64,000 nucleotides of DNA from Lates calcarifer (Eukaryota; Chordata; Actinopteri; Centropomidae), in assembly GCF_001640805.2 (NCBI RefSeq), contig NC_066833.1, positions 13,224,183 through 13,288,182 on the forward strand, in the 5' to 3' direction. Shown in pieces: positions 25,303 through 38,650 of the stretch; the first letter of the stretch is position 1; every line of letters begins with the position of its first letter. The notes beneath the pieces were generated by a model that saw nothing but the letters and a program-made list of their open reading frames with translations, was not told the DNA's origin and did no database searches. A program made the translations under genes and the position numbers.

Positions 25303-25890
25303 TACTCTAAGGATCTGTTATTGAGTCCTGACAAAGTGTTTGGTATTGTAACTGACAAAGAATATGATGAGGAGTTCCCCAGATACCAAACCTCTCTGCA
25401 GTCTCAGTGTTCAGCTTTGACAGAGAAATGTGCTTTCTGCATCTCAGAGAACCTAAAAAAAAACGGGCAAGTGTTTGTTCTCCCAGTTTTCATTGTTTAT
25501 TTTGTTGACAAATAACATTCACATTTATTTATTTAACGGTTTCCTGATGTCTCGAGAGGCAATACATTAGTGCTAATAGTGCTTTCAATGGGTTCCACTT
25601 GCATTTTAGACAAGGCAGAGTCCATTCGGATAGCCTTACAGCTCTGTTTGGTCAAGGTCAGTGAGGTCATTAAAGGCTGCGGAACCAAGATGCCAGAAGT
25701 TAATGAGATTCATCCTTAAATAGTGAAAGCTCTGGATGATCTCATGTACTCTTCAGTAAAGGTTGGAGACAATGCTGTCTGTGGACTGGAAGACTGATTG
25801 TGGTCCCTGCATAAAAAAAAGGATGAGAGAGAAGTTGAAGATGTGTTACCGGTGAGGGCACTTGTCAGCACAAACAAGTCATATATATGA
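25303..25890 (+). pseudogene. Decayed protein-coding fragment, unidentified
   Basis: One frame reads like coding sequence but is broken. The first part (25303-25470) encodes a charged, mixed peptide containing YDEEFPRYQTSLQSQC and ending near SENLKKNG. The frame then becomes low-quality and hits TAA at 25513. From about 25610 the same frame resumes coding-like (AESIRIALQLCLVKVSEVIK, later VKALDDLMYSSVKVG and KDEREVEDVL), interrupted by TAA at 25717 and TGA at 25795 before a final TGA at 25888. The leucine/valine periodicity suggests helical bundles. The interval 25471-25609 ends in an acceptor-like cattttag, so it may be an old small intron, but the phases do not join cleanly. With two internal stops I call it a relic of a duplicated gene or inserted copy. 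I do not recognise the parent protein. A chance open stretch is less likely given the composition but not excluded. Confidence 0.45.
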
Positions 25891-26313
25891 GGGCTACTGA
25901 AGTATTGTGTTCTCTGTTTTTTTTATTTTTTATTTTTGGTTTGCCTTTGATAAAGATCATGGTTTACCCACCTCTTTTTATTGAAAACTGCTGTCTCTTC
26001 TTCATAAAGGCCTGCAAATCCCCTCAGTTGTTCTCAGTCCTAACCACACCACCCCTGCTGTTAAACTGCATGTCACTGGACCAGCTGGCAAACACAGGGT
26101 CATTCCAGGGTCTTGTTTCCAGGGATGCGATACTTCACCACAAACGAGAATCACTAAGCTTCCCCCTGGAGGCCGAGACAACACAGAGGAAAGGGCATGG
26201 TGAGATTGCAAGGTAATGAGTCTATTAATTAAAAGGATTTTCAAAACCGGCTGCAGTCTCAGCCACACACACATTTCCATGTGCAGACACACACCCACAC
26301 ACACACAGAAGCA

Positions 26314-26396
26314 CAGTCCCTACGGTTTGCAGATGCAACACAGGTGACCGGTCAATTCCTCTTCTCCTCTCCCTGTTAAGCAGCTGATTGGTGACT
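26314..26396 (+). repeat. Diverged direct duplication, left copy
   Basis: Matches 26633-26716 in order: AGTCCC, GGTTTGCAGAT, AGGTGACC, a C/T-rich block, CTGTTAAG, then TGATTGGTGA. Both copies follow a CA tract. Identity is roughly two-thirds to three-quarters by eye, so the duplication is old or the two are copies of one old repeat. Confidence 0.7.
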
Positions 26397-26632
26397 GCTG
26401 AACCAGATGAGGTGCATGAATAAAACTGTCCTCGTCCATGTGCAGATGAATAAAACACACATGCACACTAGAGGCAGGTGTTGTATCTAATCTGGTCCAC
26501 GGCTCCCCAGTCAAGGAGGGAATTGAACAGCACCAGTAGCTACATTATAATGCTGGTCTGCACATGGGCCTTTTTAGACCTTTGATCTCAGTGGAAACCA
26601 GTGTCCAACCTTACACGCGCACACACAATATA

Positions 26633-26716
26633 TAGTCCCCTAAGGTTTGCAGATTTGGCAGAGGTGACCTGCCATTTCCATTTCTACCCTCCTTGTTAAG
26701 TGTTTGATCAGTGAGC
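26633..26716 (+). repeat. Diverged direct duplication, right copy
   Basis: Second copy of 26314-26396, offset about 320 bp. Shared landmarks are AGTCCCC, GGTTTGCAGAT, AGGTGACC, TTGTTAAG and TTGATCAGTGA. The intervening 236 bp is not obviously repeated. Confidence 0.7.
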
Positions 26717-27237
26717 TTCGATTTATCTGCTACTGATATGAGGTGTGTGTTTATGTGTGTGTGCCTGTGTCTTGGGGTAATAAAGGAATAGACAGTTAGA
26801 CTCTGAAGTCATTGATTGGGGCCAAGCAGACCTGACCCTTTTATATCCAGCGACAAAAAATCAGCAAGGTGGCTCCACCGATGTGGCACACAGACACACA
26901 GACAAACACACACTCCATCGATCAGTGTGACATACACTGAAGATGACAGATACACTGACAGTAATCAGCAGTGAATGTGGAGAAAGACTTTCCAGAGAGC
27001 AAACCAATTTATTACTGACTGTGACTGAGTGATAGACAGATAGACACACTGATGCATGAGGACAGGTGAAAAGATGAAAGGATACTAGGGGAAAGACGAA
27101 AAAGATCAGAGGAGCCAAACGGAGACATGTTTGATGGACCGACAATGCCAGGAGAGAGAGGAGGAAGAAAATGATGCATACTGGAGGTCAGACAGGAGCA
27201 TTTCCCCCTGTTGGTGGCCTCTATCATGGGTGTATGG

Positions 27238-27239
<2 letters not shown>

Positions 27240-27274
<35 letters not shown>
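27240..27274 (+). repeat. (AC)17 microsatellite
   Basis: Perfect dinucleotide run of 35 bases. Confidence 0.98.
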
Positions 27275-27277
<3 letters not shown>

Positions 27278-28355
27278 TCTTCCCCCACAAGGAGACTGAG
27301 ATTGGATTATTGATCTCACTGAGACAGACGGATCTCAAAGGACAGCAGAGGTCTCTTTATAGAGGGACTTGTCTAGTGATAGTTACTGGTAACAGGAAAA
27401 CAATAGGTGACCTTAACTCACGAATGATCAAATCAACACTCACCTCACTGACTGTCATACAAGAAAAAGGTCCAAATACAGATTTCATTTCACTGCATTG
27501 GTCCTTGATCACTGATGGAAAGCAACAAAATACATTTACTGAGTAAGATTTTGATTGTAGGACCTTTGCTTGCAATGGAGTTTCATTATATTGCATTATT
27601 GTTATTTTTATTTATGTATGAAAAGTAAATATATACCTCTTCCACCCCTGTCCTGGACTGGAAAACAGTAGCTATTTTGTTAGTGAGAGCTGATTTAATA
27701 TGAATGGCAGCTGGGACAGTTTTCCCCTACTGTTAAATCTCTGCAAGAAAATCTATTCTTAAACCTGCACTGAATCCCGAATCCCTAATCTCATGTAATA
27801 CAGATAATGATAATAACAGTGACTTTGACTTTATGGCAATGAATTCATGAATTAAAACAAAACAGAAACACTAACCATGGTGGATTTCTTCATTCATAAA
27901 AACGAAGGGAAAAATGTCAAAAAGAACAAGAGAGTAATAAACTTTTATTTGAAGTACAACAAACATAGCTGCCCAACTAACATGGTTACAAACTAAATTC
28001 ATAAATCCACTTATAGACCATTATAATAACTTCAGACAAAATTAAATCTTAAGACCAATCAGTTTGCGTTTATACTTTATCATCGCCAATATAACAACAG
28101 ACACTAAATTATTTGATTAGAATAAATAAACTTTATATAATATGGAACCTTGAAAAAATGTGCCTTCCATATATTATGTCCTTAGGCTATCAGGTTATGA
28201 GGAATGTTCATCCTTTGTCATGTAACACAAATGTACACAAACATGGAAGGCAGAAGCAGTCAGATACTCTTCAACACAGGCTACCACTGAGACCTAGAGA
28301 CTAACCTTAGTGATCCACAACCAATTGAGAAAGATTACTGAACTGAGTTCTGAGA

Positions 28356-28400
28356 AAGATAAGATGAAATCTTGGTCATCCCTGAGGGGAAAGTTGGTCT
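28356..28400 (+). repeat. Possible remnant of a retroelement 3' tail
   Basis: The stretch aagataagatgaaat...catccctgaggggaaagtt resembles the widespread fish motif 'GATAA...TTTATTGATCCC(T)GAGGGGAAATT' found at retroelement 3' ends. It is short and diverged; family assignment is from memory and uncertain. Confidence 0.35.
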
Positions 28401-31079
28401 TTTCAGTGGCAGGAAAAAAGAAGAAACCACCATCAGTTCAGATACAAAGAGAGAACAAACCCCAGTAAATTAACTATGTACACTGTATGCACAATGTGCT
28501 AAATAGAACAGACATAATACTAAATGCTCTCCTTTAAATCCTTTAATTGACAAAATTAGCACTCACTTTGGAGTACATTTTATTCATAATAAACAGAGAC
28601 ATTCCATGAGGATAAAGCAGTGAGACCCTGATACCCTGGCAACAGGAGGTCTCCATTTGGACATTTCAAGGTGAGTTAGACCTCGTCTGCTTTCCCATGA
28701 AGAGGGCTTAACGGGTCTTCTGTGGTTTTGGTAGCTAGGACCTCTTGTCCTGCACTCAACATGCTGTAGGCCATATACAGTTTGGAGCAATAGGAATAAG
28801 CAGTATCATACATTTATTGGTGCTCATGTTTTGTCACTCAGCCCTCTCCCCTTTATTAACATTGACATGCCATTCAGGCCTTACATGGGACCCACAAGGT
28901 TTACACTGATCTCAGATCTCAGATTTGTCTGTTGCAATGGGCCTTTGAGTCAGAAGGTAACAAGACTAACGTACAGTTTCAACTGTCTAAAATGGCAAAT
29001 GCTGGAGGCACATTTTATCAATGCCTAGCCAGCGTATTAATGTTAATATGTAGTTTGGCCAAAAACAGTGGTTAACTTTTTATTGTTGCCCACAGACATG
29101 TTTGAAAATAATTTTTGCAAAAAGCTCCTAAATGTATTTGAAGGCTAAATATGTGATGTTGTGCGAACTCTGCATGGCATAGCCAAACAGGGCCATGTAG
29201 CTGGTAGTTTGTTGGGTCTGCACAGAAATATGTTGATGAGAGAGCTGTAGCAAAGCTGTGTGGGCCTTCCAACTAGTTCACAATGACGGATACATATAAT
29301 GCATACAATTAAGCTATTTATATATGATCTGTGCTCAAAAAAATATCATAGTATCATCAACAATATCATAGTTTTAGACTGTAAAAGCATTAATATATAC
29401 TGTATCTTTCTACTTCACAGCAAAGTTGAACTCTGCTTGTTTATGCTGTCAAATTCGTTTAATACCAGTATAATTTAGACCTAGTTAGCAAAGTCAGTGA
29501 GTCAGCAAGAGTATGTCCTTGTCATTTGTTTTAGCCTGGAGATGTCTTCTTAACCCTTAAAGGCCAAATCTTGACCTGGTATCATACTTCAGCAGCCCCC
29601 AGACAAAAACAAACAAATACGGACATCATCTAATGGTAATGGAGCCATTCATCATCATTTATTGTGATATACTGTTGTTTATCAGTATGTCATAAAGGCT
29701 TTCTTTTGGTCTCCTGACAAACCACTCTTCCTTTGGGATCTGTTTCACATCACTGGGTATACATGTGGGCCCATAAAGATGCAGAAAAGGATGTGGAGAT
29801 GCAGGGAAATCAGACATGCATTCCTGGGTTGAAGCCACGGCAGGTCTGTACAAACATGCTCCATGTGGTAGGAATGATCAGCCTGTGAGAGGTCACTGTT
29901 TGCCTCTTATCCCACTGTTTGAAAAAGGCTCTAACAATCACATTGATCTCAGCTTGCCAGGACATTTAAACAAGTGCGCTGCATGACAAAGCTGCAACCC
30001 ACATTTGTTAGGTATTAGCATGCCATGCAGCGATTCCCAACCCCATGCTGTCTAAATATTTAGGAGAGCTTTAAGATAACTGGTGATCTCAAGGAACATG
30101 CGGGATGAGTTTGAGAGTGTGTATTTTGTTTAGAAAGTATTGACCAGAGATCATCGAAAGGCTAACACTGACAACATGCTCTGCAGTCTGACTGACAGCC
30201 ATTATTAAATTCTGACCATTGAATCACTCTCTAATAATTAACGAGAGAGGCTCCAGTTTTCATCATGTTTTCGGGGTTGTTTAAAGCTTGAGTACCAGAG
30301 ACCATACCAGAGAGTTATACTGTGAGAGTTATATTTGTTCTGCCAATTTTGACATTTTAAAAACAGTTTTTGGGGTTTTTTTTCACATAAAGATGAGATG
30401 CTAACTAAACTAAATTCTAGGGAAAACAAAGAATATTAATTTTAAATGTGTTGGTTAGAGCAAAAATGTCCTTCAGTGTAGCCAAATTAGGCAAACCTTT
30501 ACAGTAAAGGTCAGCAGAGGTCATGAACTCACGAACTTTGTGCAAGGGTTAGTCAGCCATGATAATTAGCATAGAAACACTGGTGCTGATACCAGTTCTC
30601 TCTCCACTGCACTTCTCCTCTCTGTTTGTGAGCTCCCTGTCTTTTTCACATTGCTCATCTCCAGCATTGATGTGTGTGGTGGCGTGTACGTCTGCTCTCA
30701 GCCAATCGCAGTCCCCAACTGGTGCCAGGCGCTGGCACAGAGTCGGCCAACATTGGAAAGGAAAGCTCATGAATTTATTTCAGTGTTTCCATCCTCTGAC
30801 AAAAAGGTGGGGGTGGGTAGGGGGATTGGGAACCCTCAGAGTGTCCTTATTCAGCCATTCATCTGTGCCCAGCAGCACCCACTAGCCCTTAAAGGACCTG
30901 CACTGCTCACCGATTATCACCAAGGAGAAAATCCCCATGTAAAGGAGCAGATGAAAAAAACAGGAATATCCTCCTCCACAACAGACACAGCAACATCATT
31001 GTTTATGTGGCAGGATGGAAAAACACCAAAACAGAAAGGCGTCTAGAGAGTAAATTGAGAATAAGATTGTCAGGAAGTG

Positions 31080-31260
31080 GAATGCAGCCGTTTTTGGACA
31101 GGGTAGAGGGAGGAATCTTTAATTAGAATGTGTTGAGAGATCATAGTTTCCCTTAGAGCTATCGGGCCTTTTCATGTTTATATAATGCATATGCATGGGC
31201 TGGAGCAATCATCTGAAACCAGATACCCAATTCCACATAGTGTAGCTCAAAAGGTTTCAC
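31080..31260. promoter_or_regulatory. Regulatory-looking island with perfect POU-dimer palindrome
   Basis: ATGCATATGCAT at 31185-31196 is identical to the known MORE palindrome bound by POU-factor dimers. Nearby are aatctttaattag (homeodomain core). The segment is free of simple repeats. Confidence 0.4.
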
Positions 31261-31799
31261 TGAGCAATACATTTTTGGACCTGAGACTCTGAGCTGAAAG
31301 GTAAAGGTTGAGGTCTGAAACAAACATGTGGTCGACATCTGAGCTTTGAGACGTGCAATATGTAGAGACTATGAACAATGTGTCTCATAAATCATGTCCC
31401 CCCAAAACACTGAGATCATAGGAAATCATCAAGTCATGGCAGAATGCATTATGGGATGAGGGTAATTCACAGAGTCGCGCTTCTTCTAAAAGATGAGCAA
31501 ATACTGTACCACTGGTGTGAAAGCATGTCATCTCACGGCCCCAAGCTTAAGAGCTTTGACGTCTGCCAGCATCGTCAGAATCAGAGCAGATCCCTATAGA
31601 CGATCCGACAGCAATCGCAGTGAATAACTCCCCCACCCTCTTTCCTCATCTGAACCAGCAATAATATGATGCTAGATTAATTTTTGTTCCTCTCAGTAAG
31701 CTATGAAGGAGAAGAAAAAAAAATGCTTAGTGTCCAAAATAATGAAACATTCCATGACACGTCCTTATCAGCCAAATGAAAAAATCACATTATCTTCAA

Positions 31800-31990
31800 A
31801 AGGGGTTTTAAATGCCCGCCCGCCCGTTTGCTCACTACCTCGAGCTGCACAGGGAATATCAACTGAGAGACAGTAATTCGCTCGAGCGCTTAATATTCAG
31901 TTCTCAGCGATGTAATATGCAAATTCATGGGGGTCATGCAGGAGTCACATTGAAAAAAAATCCTTAAACTTAATTTGAGAGGCAGTTGGA
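31800..31990. promoter_or_regulatory. CpG-containing island with octamer site
   Basis: Contains cccgcccgcccg, the palindrome CGCTCGAGCG (31879-31888), a perfect octamer ATGCAAAT (31917-31924) and taatattcag. Its CpG content is well above the surroundings. No open frame fits an exon. Reads like a conserved enhancer or a small unmethylated island. Confidence 0.4.
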
Positions 31991-32559
31991 GATTTTTCTA
32001 AGAAAATCAGTCAGTTATGGATAGGGTTCAGTCGAAGTCAAACTGGCAGGCTCCTCCAGGGAGCAGTGAGGTCCCTGCAGCCCTGACACAAGTTGATCTC
32101 TTCAGATTTACTGTGCCTGCACTCTTTAAACCCCACAGCTACCATATTAACACTTAACATCTCCATCAGTTTCCCCATAGGAATCTAGTGCAGCAGTGGA
32201 GAGCTTGTCCTACAAATGAGGATGGTGGAGCCTGTGCGGCCTGCAGAAAGAAAACACCCTTGCGCAAGGACAATTTATACTTGCACTAGACAGATTACAG
32301 TATCCATACATGTGAAGTCATGTGGAGACTCTTTAAAAACTCATTCTGTTGGTGTTTATGCAACTATAGCAAATCAAACTTACATGAATGTATGCTTGTT
32401 GTGTAATATTTCATCTCATTACCAGACTGTTCACTAAAAGAAATATAATTATTCAGCAGCCTTCCAGTGTGATCTGTTTGCTGTTAAAAAGGATTGGCCT
32501 GTTGCAAACCATAATGCCTCTGAGAATGGGATATTGATCTACCTCTAGCGGCTCCAGAT

Positions 32560-32900
32560 GTGTCATTTTGTTGTGGCTGCACACTTTGTAAAATCTATTC
32601 TGTACTGATATCGCATGTCCGGTAACAACCGGGGATTGTTGTCCTGTTGATGGCCTGGATGGTGCCGCAAAGGGACGGAGGAGGCTGTGCCACAGGCCCT
32701 GCTAATCGCTGCCAGAAGAGGAAGAATTAGCCATTTGAAGATGGGCAGGACTGATAGAGGGATCATGAAGCTATTAACCTCTAAACAAGCTGCTGAGAGC
32801 CCAGCAGATGGCAGGGCTGATGGTGAGAGTGCTGCCAGATTGGGCTGTGAGCAGAACGACAGCCCAGACTTCTCATGGATGCTGATAGAGTGGTCCTCCC
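32560..32900. promoter_or_regulatory. GC-richer island, possible conserved element
   Basis: Contains ccggtaacaaccgggg, tgctaatcgctgcc and agaattagcc within otherwise AT-rich DNA. A plus-strand frame from 32687 is open but runs into a TG-type tail and has no recognisable protein features. Confidence 0.25.
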
Positions 32901-35900
32901 AGGCAGCACAGCATGTGTTTGCACAATGTGTGTGTGCATGTATGTGTGAAGGATTGCAAATATGTAAAGGGTTTGGGATATGTCTGCATACAGAAATGTG
33001 TGAGAGTTCTCAAAGTCACTGCTGTCTGTCACATGTCCTTTCTACCAAAGCTTTAGTAGAAAGGGCAATGTACTGGTCCTAAAATTATGGCCATTTATAA
33101 ACAAGATATTGAGTAGGGGGCCTCATGTGAGAACATTTTTGTATTCTTACCACAAATGTCTTTAACTTTTTTTCTGTAAGATTTACATGTTAAATTTTGG
33201 ATTGACCATGTGCACAAACCTGTCAAAAATCTTTCATTTCAGCTTGCCTCTAATTTGTATCCATACTGCAGGCGCAGCCAGCCATCACATTTATTTGCTG
33301 TTTAAAATGTCACAAGTGAGGTTTTTTTTTCAATACCTGTCACTGAGACTTTAAGGTGTGAAGCTTTTTTTTTTAAATCACTACTTGGAAGTCCCATTTT
33401 TGGAAATCAAAATCACCAGATGGAAACAGCAGTGACAGCACTAAACGATTACAAAACAAAAACAGAGACACAAATAAAGGATAATTTAATGTGAAGTTAA
33501 ATGCTAAAAAATGTCTTCCTAAAGCAAAGCTAAGTAATGTTACACTGTTGAGTGCAACAGAGGATGATAGCGGACAGAGATCTGAATAAAGATCCTGATG
33601 CTGTTTGTTTTATAACATATTTCTGTAAATTAAACCTTGCAGTGCTGCTTTCACAGCATTTGACCTGAATGTATTCCAGTATCAAACTCAAAAGCCTGGC
33701 ACATCCCTGAGAAAACCATGAATATGTGCTCACACTTCCTGATTCCCACCTCCCACCTTCATCTTAACAAAGTATTAAATCAAACACATCCATGAAATTT
33801 GTACACATTTGGGACCAACAAATATCTACCATCACTGGGCTCAAACTTTGTTGAGAGTGTGTATGACTGTTTGACTTCTGCCAGCCATTTGTTTACTCTT
33901 CTTAACCAGAAAAATGCACTTAAGTTGACAATGGTAAACCAAGCAGAATGCAGACAACCAAAGAGGACTGGGACATAAACACAACAAAGACATGACAGCT
34001 CAGTCAAGGGAAGACGATTTCTCCCAAATGAAGACATCAGGGTGGAAGCTTCACGTGCATGTCTTGCGTACAGCACAAAGATAAACAGAGGAGCAACACT
34101 GCGCTAATACGTGTTAGTTATAGAGGTTCTGACATTAGTTGACAGAATTGCGAGGCACAGTCCTGGGGATTTAATTGCACCACTGAATATGAGGGGGCGA
34201 AATGTGTTTGATATCTGGCAATGGTTTGAGGCTGGGAATAGCTAGCTACACACACACACACACACACACACGTCAGCACAGGCAGTCTTTATGTCACCTA
34301 CAAGCATTATGTTTACACACAAATATTTGATTCAGGTGCCAGTTCAAACACACATGAATATTAACTCTTATTCTAATACCCCTCACTCTCAGTAAACCGT
34401 ACTCAGTACTTTCTCATGAGTGTATTCATCCTTTTATCCACTGGTTCCCAGCATAAGGTCAGGACCCCTCAGTGGCTCACAAGATAGTCAACATTTTTTG
34501 TTCTTTTGAAATATTTAAGAGTTTTACTTCTTCAGGACTTTAAAAACATACTAACAATGAGTTTTTTGAGGTTGAAGTACTCAGAATGAACAGATGTACA
34601 TGTGACAAGTTGTTTGTGAGTTGGTACTGCTTGGCTATAAAGGGTCACAAGCCAAAATGTTTGGGAACCATAGAATGATTAGTTTGATCTAAATCCAGAA
34701 CTAGCCATGCCAAACAAAATGTCCTCTACACTAGAGAATATTTCTCTTTTTTTTCTGCTTGTGAGAATAAGGAACACCCATGTGGTCCTAAGTCATGGTT
34801 GAACATCTGTTCAATAAAATCTTTGCATGACTCCTCAATGACTTCACACACTGATCACCAATCCTATTAAACCGAGACAGGTGTGGTCATCATGTATGTA
34901 TGTGTGTAGCAGTACGATGGCCACTTGGGTGGTCATAAGGTTTTTATGATACCTGAGACTGTAGTAAACATGGCATTGAATAAGTGACAGGCACTGCTTT
35001 GTCATTAAAACATTAGTCTATTAAACATGTAGTATCCTAAATATTTACAGCTATATCTTTATACATATGACTTAAGTCATTATAGCATGCTTAAGTGTGT
35101 TGGGTGGGATTTCCTCACAGATACATACACGCACAAATATAAAAATTCAAATGCAATAGTTTATCATTATTTAAACTATTAGCACTAGCATGACCCCTGA
35201 CTCCTCTTGCAACTATGTGAGAAATCATTTACATAAACGACTGATGAAATGTTTCCGCTGAATGCCACATCCATGCACTGGAGGGGATTGTCACACAGCC
35301 TTATAATCTTACTCGTGTCATGTTTTATTAAAATGTGCTTAAAAAGAGGTCCATGTTAAAACTGAAATGGCTTTGACACACAAAAAAAAAAAATAGCAAA
35401 GGTGAGGCCATGTTTCAAAATGCTAAAAATGTACGTTAAGGTTTCAACAGAGCTGTAGTTGTAAGGTAAAAGCAGAAACCAAAGTAAGGTTAGGGGGGAA
35501 ACGAGTCTAATGGGACACAGTGGAGGGATTCGCCATGATCAACATGATTTTACTGGTGTTCCTAGAGGCTTCAGCCTTTAGCTATGCCCCCAGGTACATA
35601 ATGTGAAAGCTAGAGAAGTGAATACAGATTGGTGCTTTTGAAATTACACACCCAGTGTGGTGTGGGTACCAGGTCAGCAGGATTTGAAAAAGGTCACAGC
35701 GGGTGTGGATGAGTTGGGAGGGGTGTAGGGACTTAATTAGCTCATACTTTCATAATGGCATGTGGTGCTCTTATCCCTATATATCCCTAAAGAACTCTGC
35801 TCAAAGCTCTGGGTAGCACATGTAATCCTCACAGCTGAGAAGTGAGTCATCACACATACACATGAACACACATAGACATATACACACACACGCACTTTGT

Positions 35901-37209
35901 TTTACAATACTAGCAAAGACTTCATGTTCATATATTCCTTAACCTCCTCACCCTAACCCTTGCTGCTTGTGCGGGCATGGTGAGAATAATGCTGGTGCTT
36001 CACAGATGGTGGCTCCACCAGCTACTTAAAAGCTTTGTCTTGACAGGTGCTATTAACTTGTTTAAAAGTTGAATTTATTTTAAATTTGAGCACTGACTGA
36101 ATACATCGCTGGCAGTCATACAATAGCCACTGCATTTCTTTATGTCTGTAATATATGATGTAGAACGTCTTTTAAAGCTACATAAACTCCATCAAGGCAC
36201 AAATGCAGTCACAAATTAATCTTAATCTTTAGCAAAATTTGTCCAAAATGTATTAATACCATTAGATTTGTTTACTCCGTTACTCCACCTCTCTCTTTTT
36301 AAAAGTAATTTTTAGGACTTTATGCCTTTATTCTGTAGGACAGTAAAGATAGCGGTCAAGCCTTCTTCTGCCTGTCCGTCTGCCTGCTTCGCTGTGACCC
36401 ATAGCCTGCCTTGCTGTTTTGGTTTTGCTCTGACAGACTGCCTGTTTATGAACCCTGCTTTTCAACACCAGTACAGTAAACTGTACTTTTCACCGTCCCT
36501 TAAATTTCACTTTTTACCTCATATGTACATTTGAGTCCTCTGCCTGATTTACTGAGCCATTACATTTTATTGGCTGTTCTTTTTTTTATTTGGCTTATTT
36601 TTGAATGAGACGCTTTGTTTGCTATTTTACAGATAAACACCAAATCAGCAAGACAAGAATTTCTTATTTACTTGTAATATTCTCCCTAAATATTTTATCA
36701 CATTTAACCTCTTCACGTCAGCCTTCTCAAGGGAGAAATGCTGACACAGGAAATAACTTTTTTCCTGTTCCTATTCAGCCCATCCAGCCGATCAAATCCT
36801 AGCAGGACCACTTTCGCCTAAGCCACTTCAAACACAGGCACCTCTGGAATTAACTTAGCACAACAAACACCGTTGTTGCTGGCCTCAGTGTCTCTTTGTG
36901 GCCACACACATACACAAACGCACACATAAAATGTGCATAAATGGGGCCCATAGCATAGGAAATTTGAGTGTGTTTGGGGTCGAGTGTGCTGTTAACAAGG
37001 TAAACAGTGCTGGGGGTCACTGTGGGGTAATAGTGCTGTTTATCAGGGGGGACCAACCCTGTTGTCTGTAATGAGATTAAGACAAATGAGGAGGAACTGG
37101 TGGAAAAGATAAAGTGAGTTGGAAGAAGGGAAAGACTTTGCCTCAACAAGGAGGTTAATCTTCAAATGTAGAGACTAAACAAAAGAGGATGATTTTAAAA
37201 GGCAAAAGA
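32901..37209. other. Gene-free stretch
   Basis: AT-rich with one AC run, an A12 run at 35.38 kb and small C/T blocks. A minus frame at 33780-34076 is open but unrecognised. Confidence 0.6.
34248..34271 (+). repeat. (AC)12 microsatellite
   Basis: Perfect run, preceded by tagctagcta. Confidence 0.97.
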
Positions 37210-37460
37210 AAAAAAGGTTTTTTTTATGAATCCTTCCCATTGCTCTCCCTTTCTATTTAATGAAATGATTGCTCTGTGGGAATCTTGGCTTGTCACAGCA
37301 GGAAAAGCACAGGTGGAACATTACTGACGACTGTGTTACATTGAGATGTTCCAGGGAGCCAGCATGCACCATACCAGATCCCTGGAATTGGCACACATTA
37401 ATGGAATGCTATTTTTAATGTGATTAACTGTCACAATGTCTGCATGAAAAAGAATTACTG
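37210..37460. promoter_or_regulatory. Candidate enhancer-like island
   Basis: Repeat-free 250 bp with CAGGTG E-box (37310-37315), TGGAATG TEAD-type site (37402-37408), cacattaatgg and tgattaactgtcac (homeodomain and TALE-type cores) in close succession. No coding frame. Confidence 0.35.
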
Positions 37461-38403
37461 AATACTTTTATTTTTTAAATTTGACAGATTTGGAATGGGA
37501 GTAACACAAAGGTCAGTGCTGCAAATGCTGCAAACCCTCAGTGCTGTCTGAGTGTAGTTTTCATATTGTCTGTGTTTTTTTCTCTGAGTTTCTTTATACT
37601 GCTCCAGATATGCAAGGCAGATGAACTGGTGGCTCTAAAATGCCAGAAGGTGACATTAAATAGATATTAACAGCTACTCCTTGTTCATCAGCCTGCAGGT
37701 TTTTCCCACATTTAATGTGATGTAGAGTATCTATAGACTAATGTTTGCATTTCCACTAGCCCATAAACATGCTGGGGCTCCCTTTGAGTGCTGCAGCCAT
37801 GTTGGCGACGATCAAGCTGTGGCAAAAAAACAGATTAATGAATGATTATATTCATCAACATTTCATAAATGTTCTGCAGTTTTGTATTTACCAATGCTTA
37901 ACTTTTAGAATGTGAATTCTCACAGAAGAACTGCTCTAAGAGAAAATACATGAAATGAAGACGGAATGGAAGCAAGCCCAGGGACTGTGGTCTTTGTACT
38001 GTCTACTGTCCCTTTATTTGATGTCGAGGTTGTGAAACTGAGGCAGACCTTCCATCTATGTAATTTGTTTCATCTTGCACAGCAGCATTCACCCTGTGGT
38101 GGTAATAAAAGCTTTATAGAGTATTATATTGAAACATTTACAATGAAGTGTGATCAACACAAACAGTCTTCCTTGTTAAAGTGCAATACAGTAATAAGTA
38201 CCCAGTGTTATGCCAAGTCTAAATGAATTGTGTGTCAAATGAATCAACACCGTGTCAAGTTGCAGGACAAAAATAACAATGGACAAAGTGTTATTGGGCC
38301 TGTGTGAAAACTGTGTTTGGCTTTGGATCAGATCCTTCCTCTTGGGTGGAGAAATGCAAGCAATGAAGCAGAGGCAACCTTAAAAACATGCTGAAGAATC
38401 AAC

Positions 38404-38650
38404 AAATCAGTTTTCCCCTCATATCCCCTCTGCCCTTGCTTCATTGTCTCACTACCTTCACCTCTCCATCACCCTCTCTCTCTCTTCATCTTCTGTTGCC
38501 TGTTTCATTTCATTTCATTATTTTTACCCTCACACTTCCTTTTTTCATTCTTTTCCGTGTCTCTCCTTCCTTCTTACTTTTGCTACGCTCTTTTTGTGCA
38601 TCCTCTCTCTGTCTACCTTTCTCTATCAGCCTCTCTCTTTCTGCCTGCAG
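38404..38650 (+). repeat. Second C/T-rich tract
   Basis: About 250 bp strongly biased to C and T, with a few catttcatttcat units. The overlapping serine/leucine-rich frames are artefacts of this bias. Confidence 0.85.

Larger units (their letters stand above)
25891..31079. other. Gene-free stretch
   Basis: Holds the 26.3/26.6 kb duplication, the 27.24 kb AC run and the 28.36 kb retroelement-tail-like remnant. AT-rich elsewhere; no exon supported. Confidence 0.6.
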
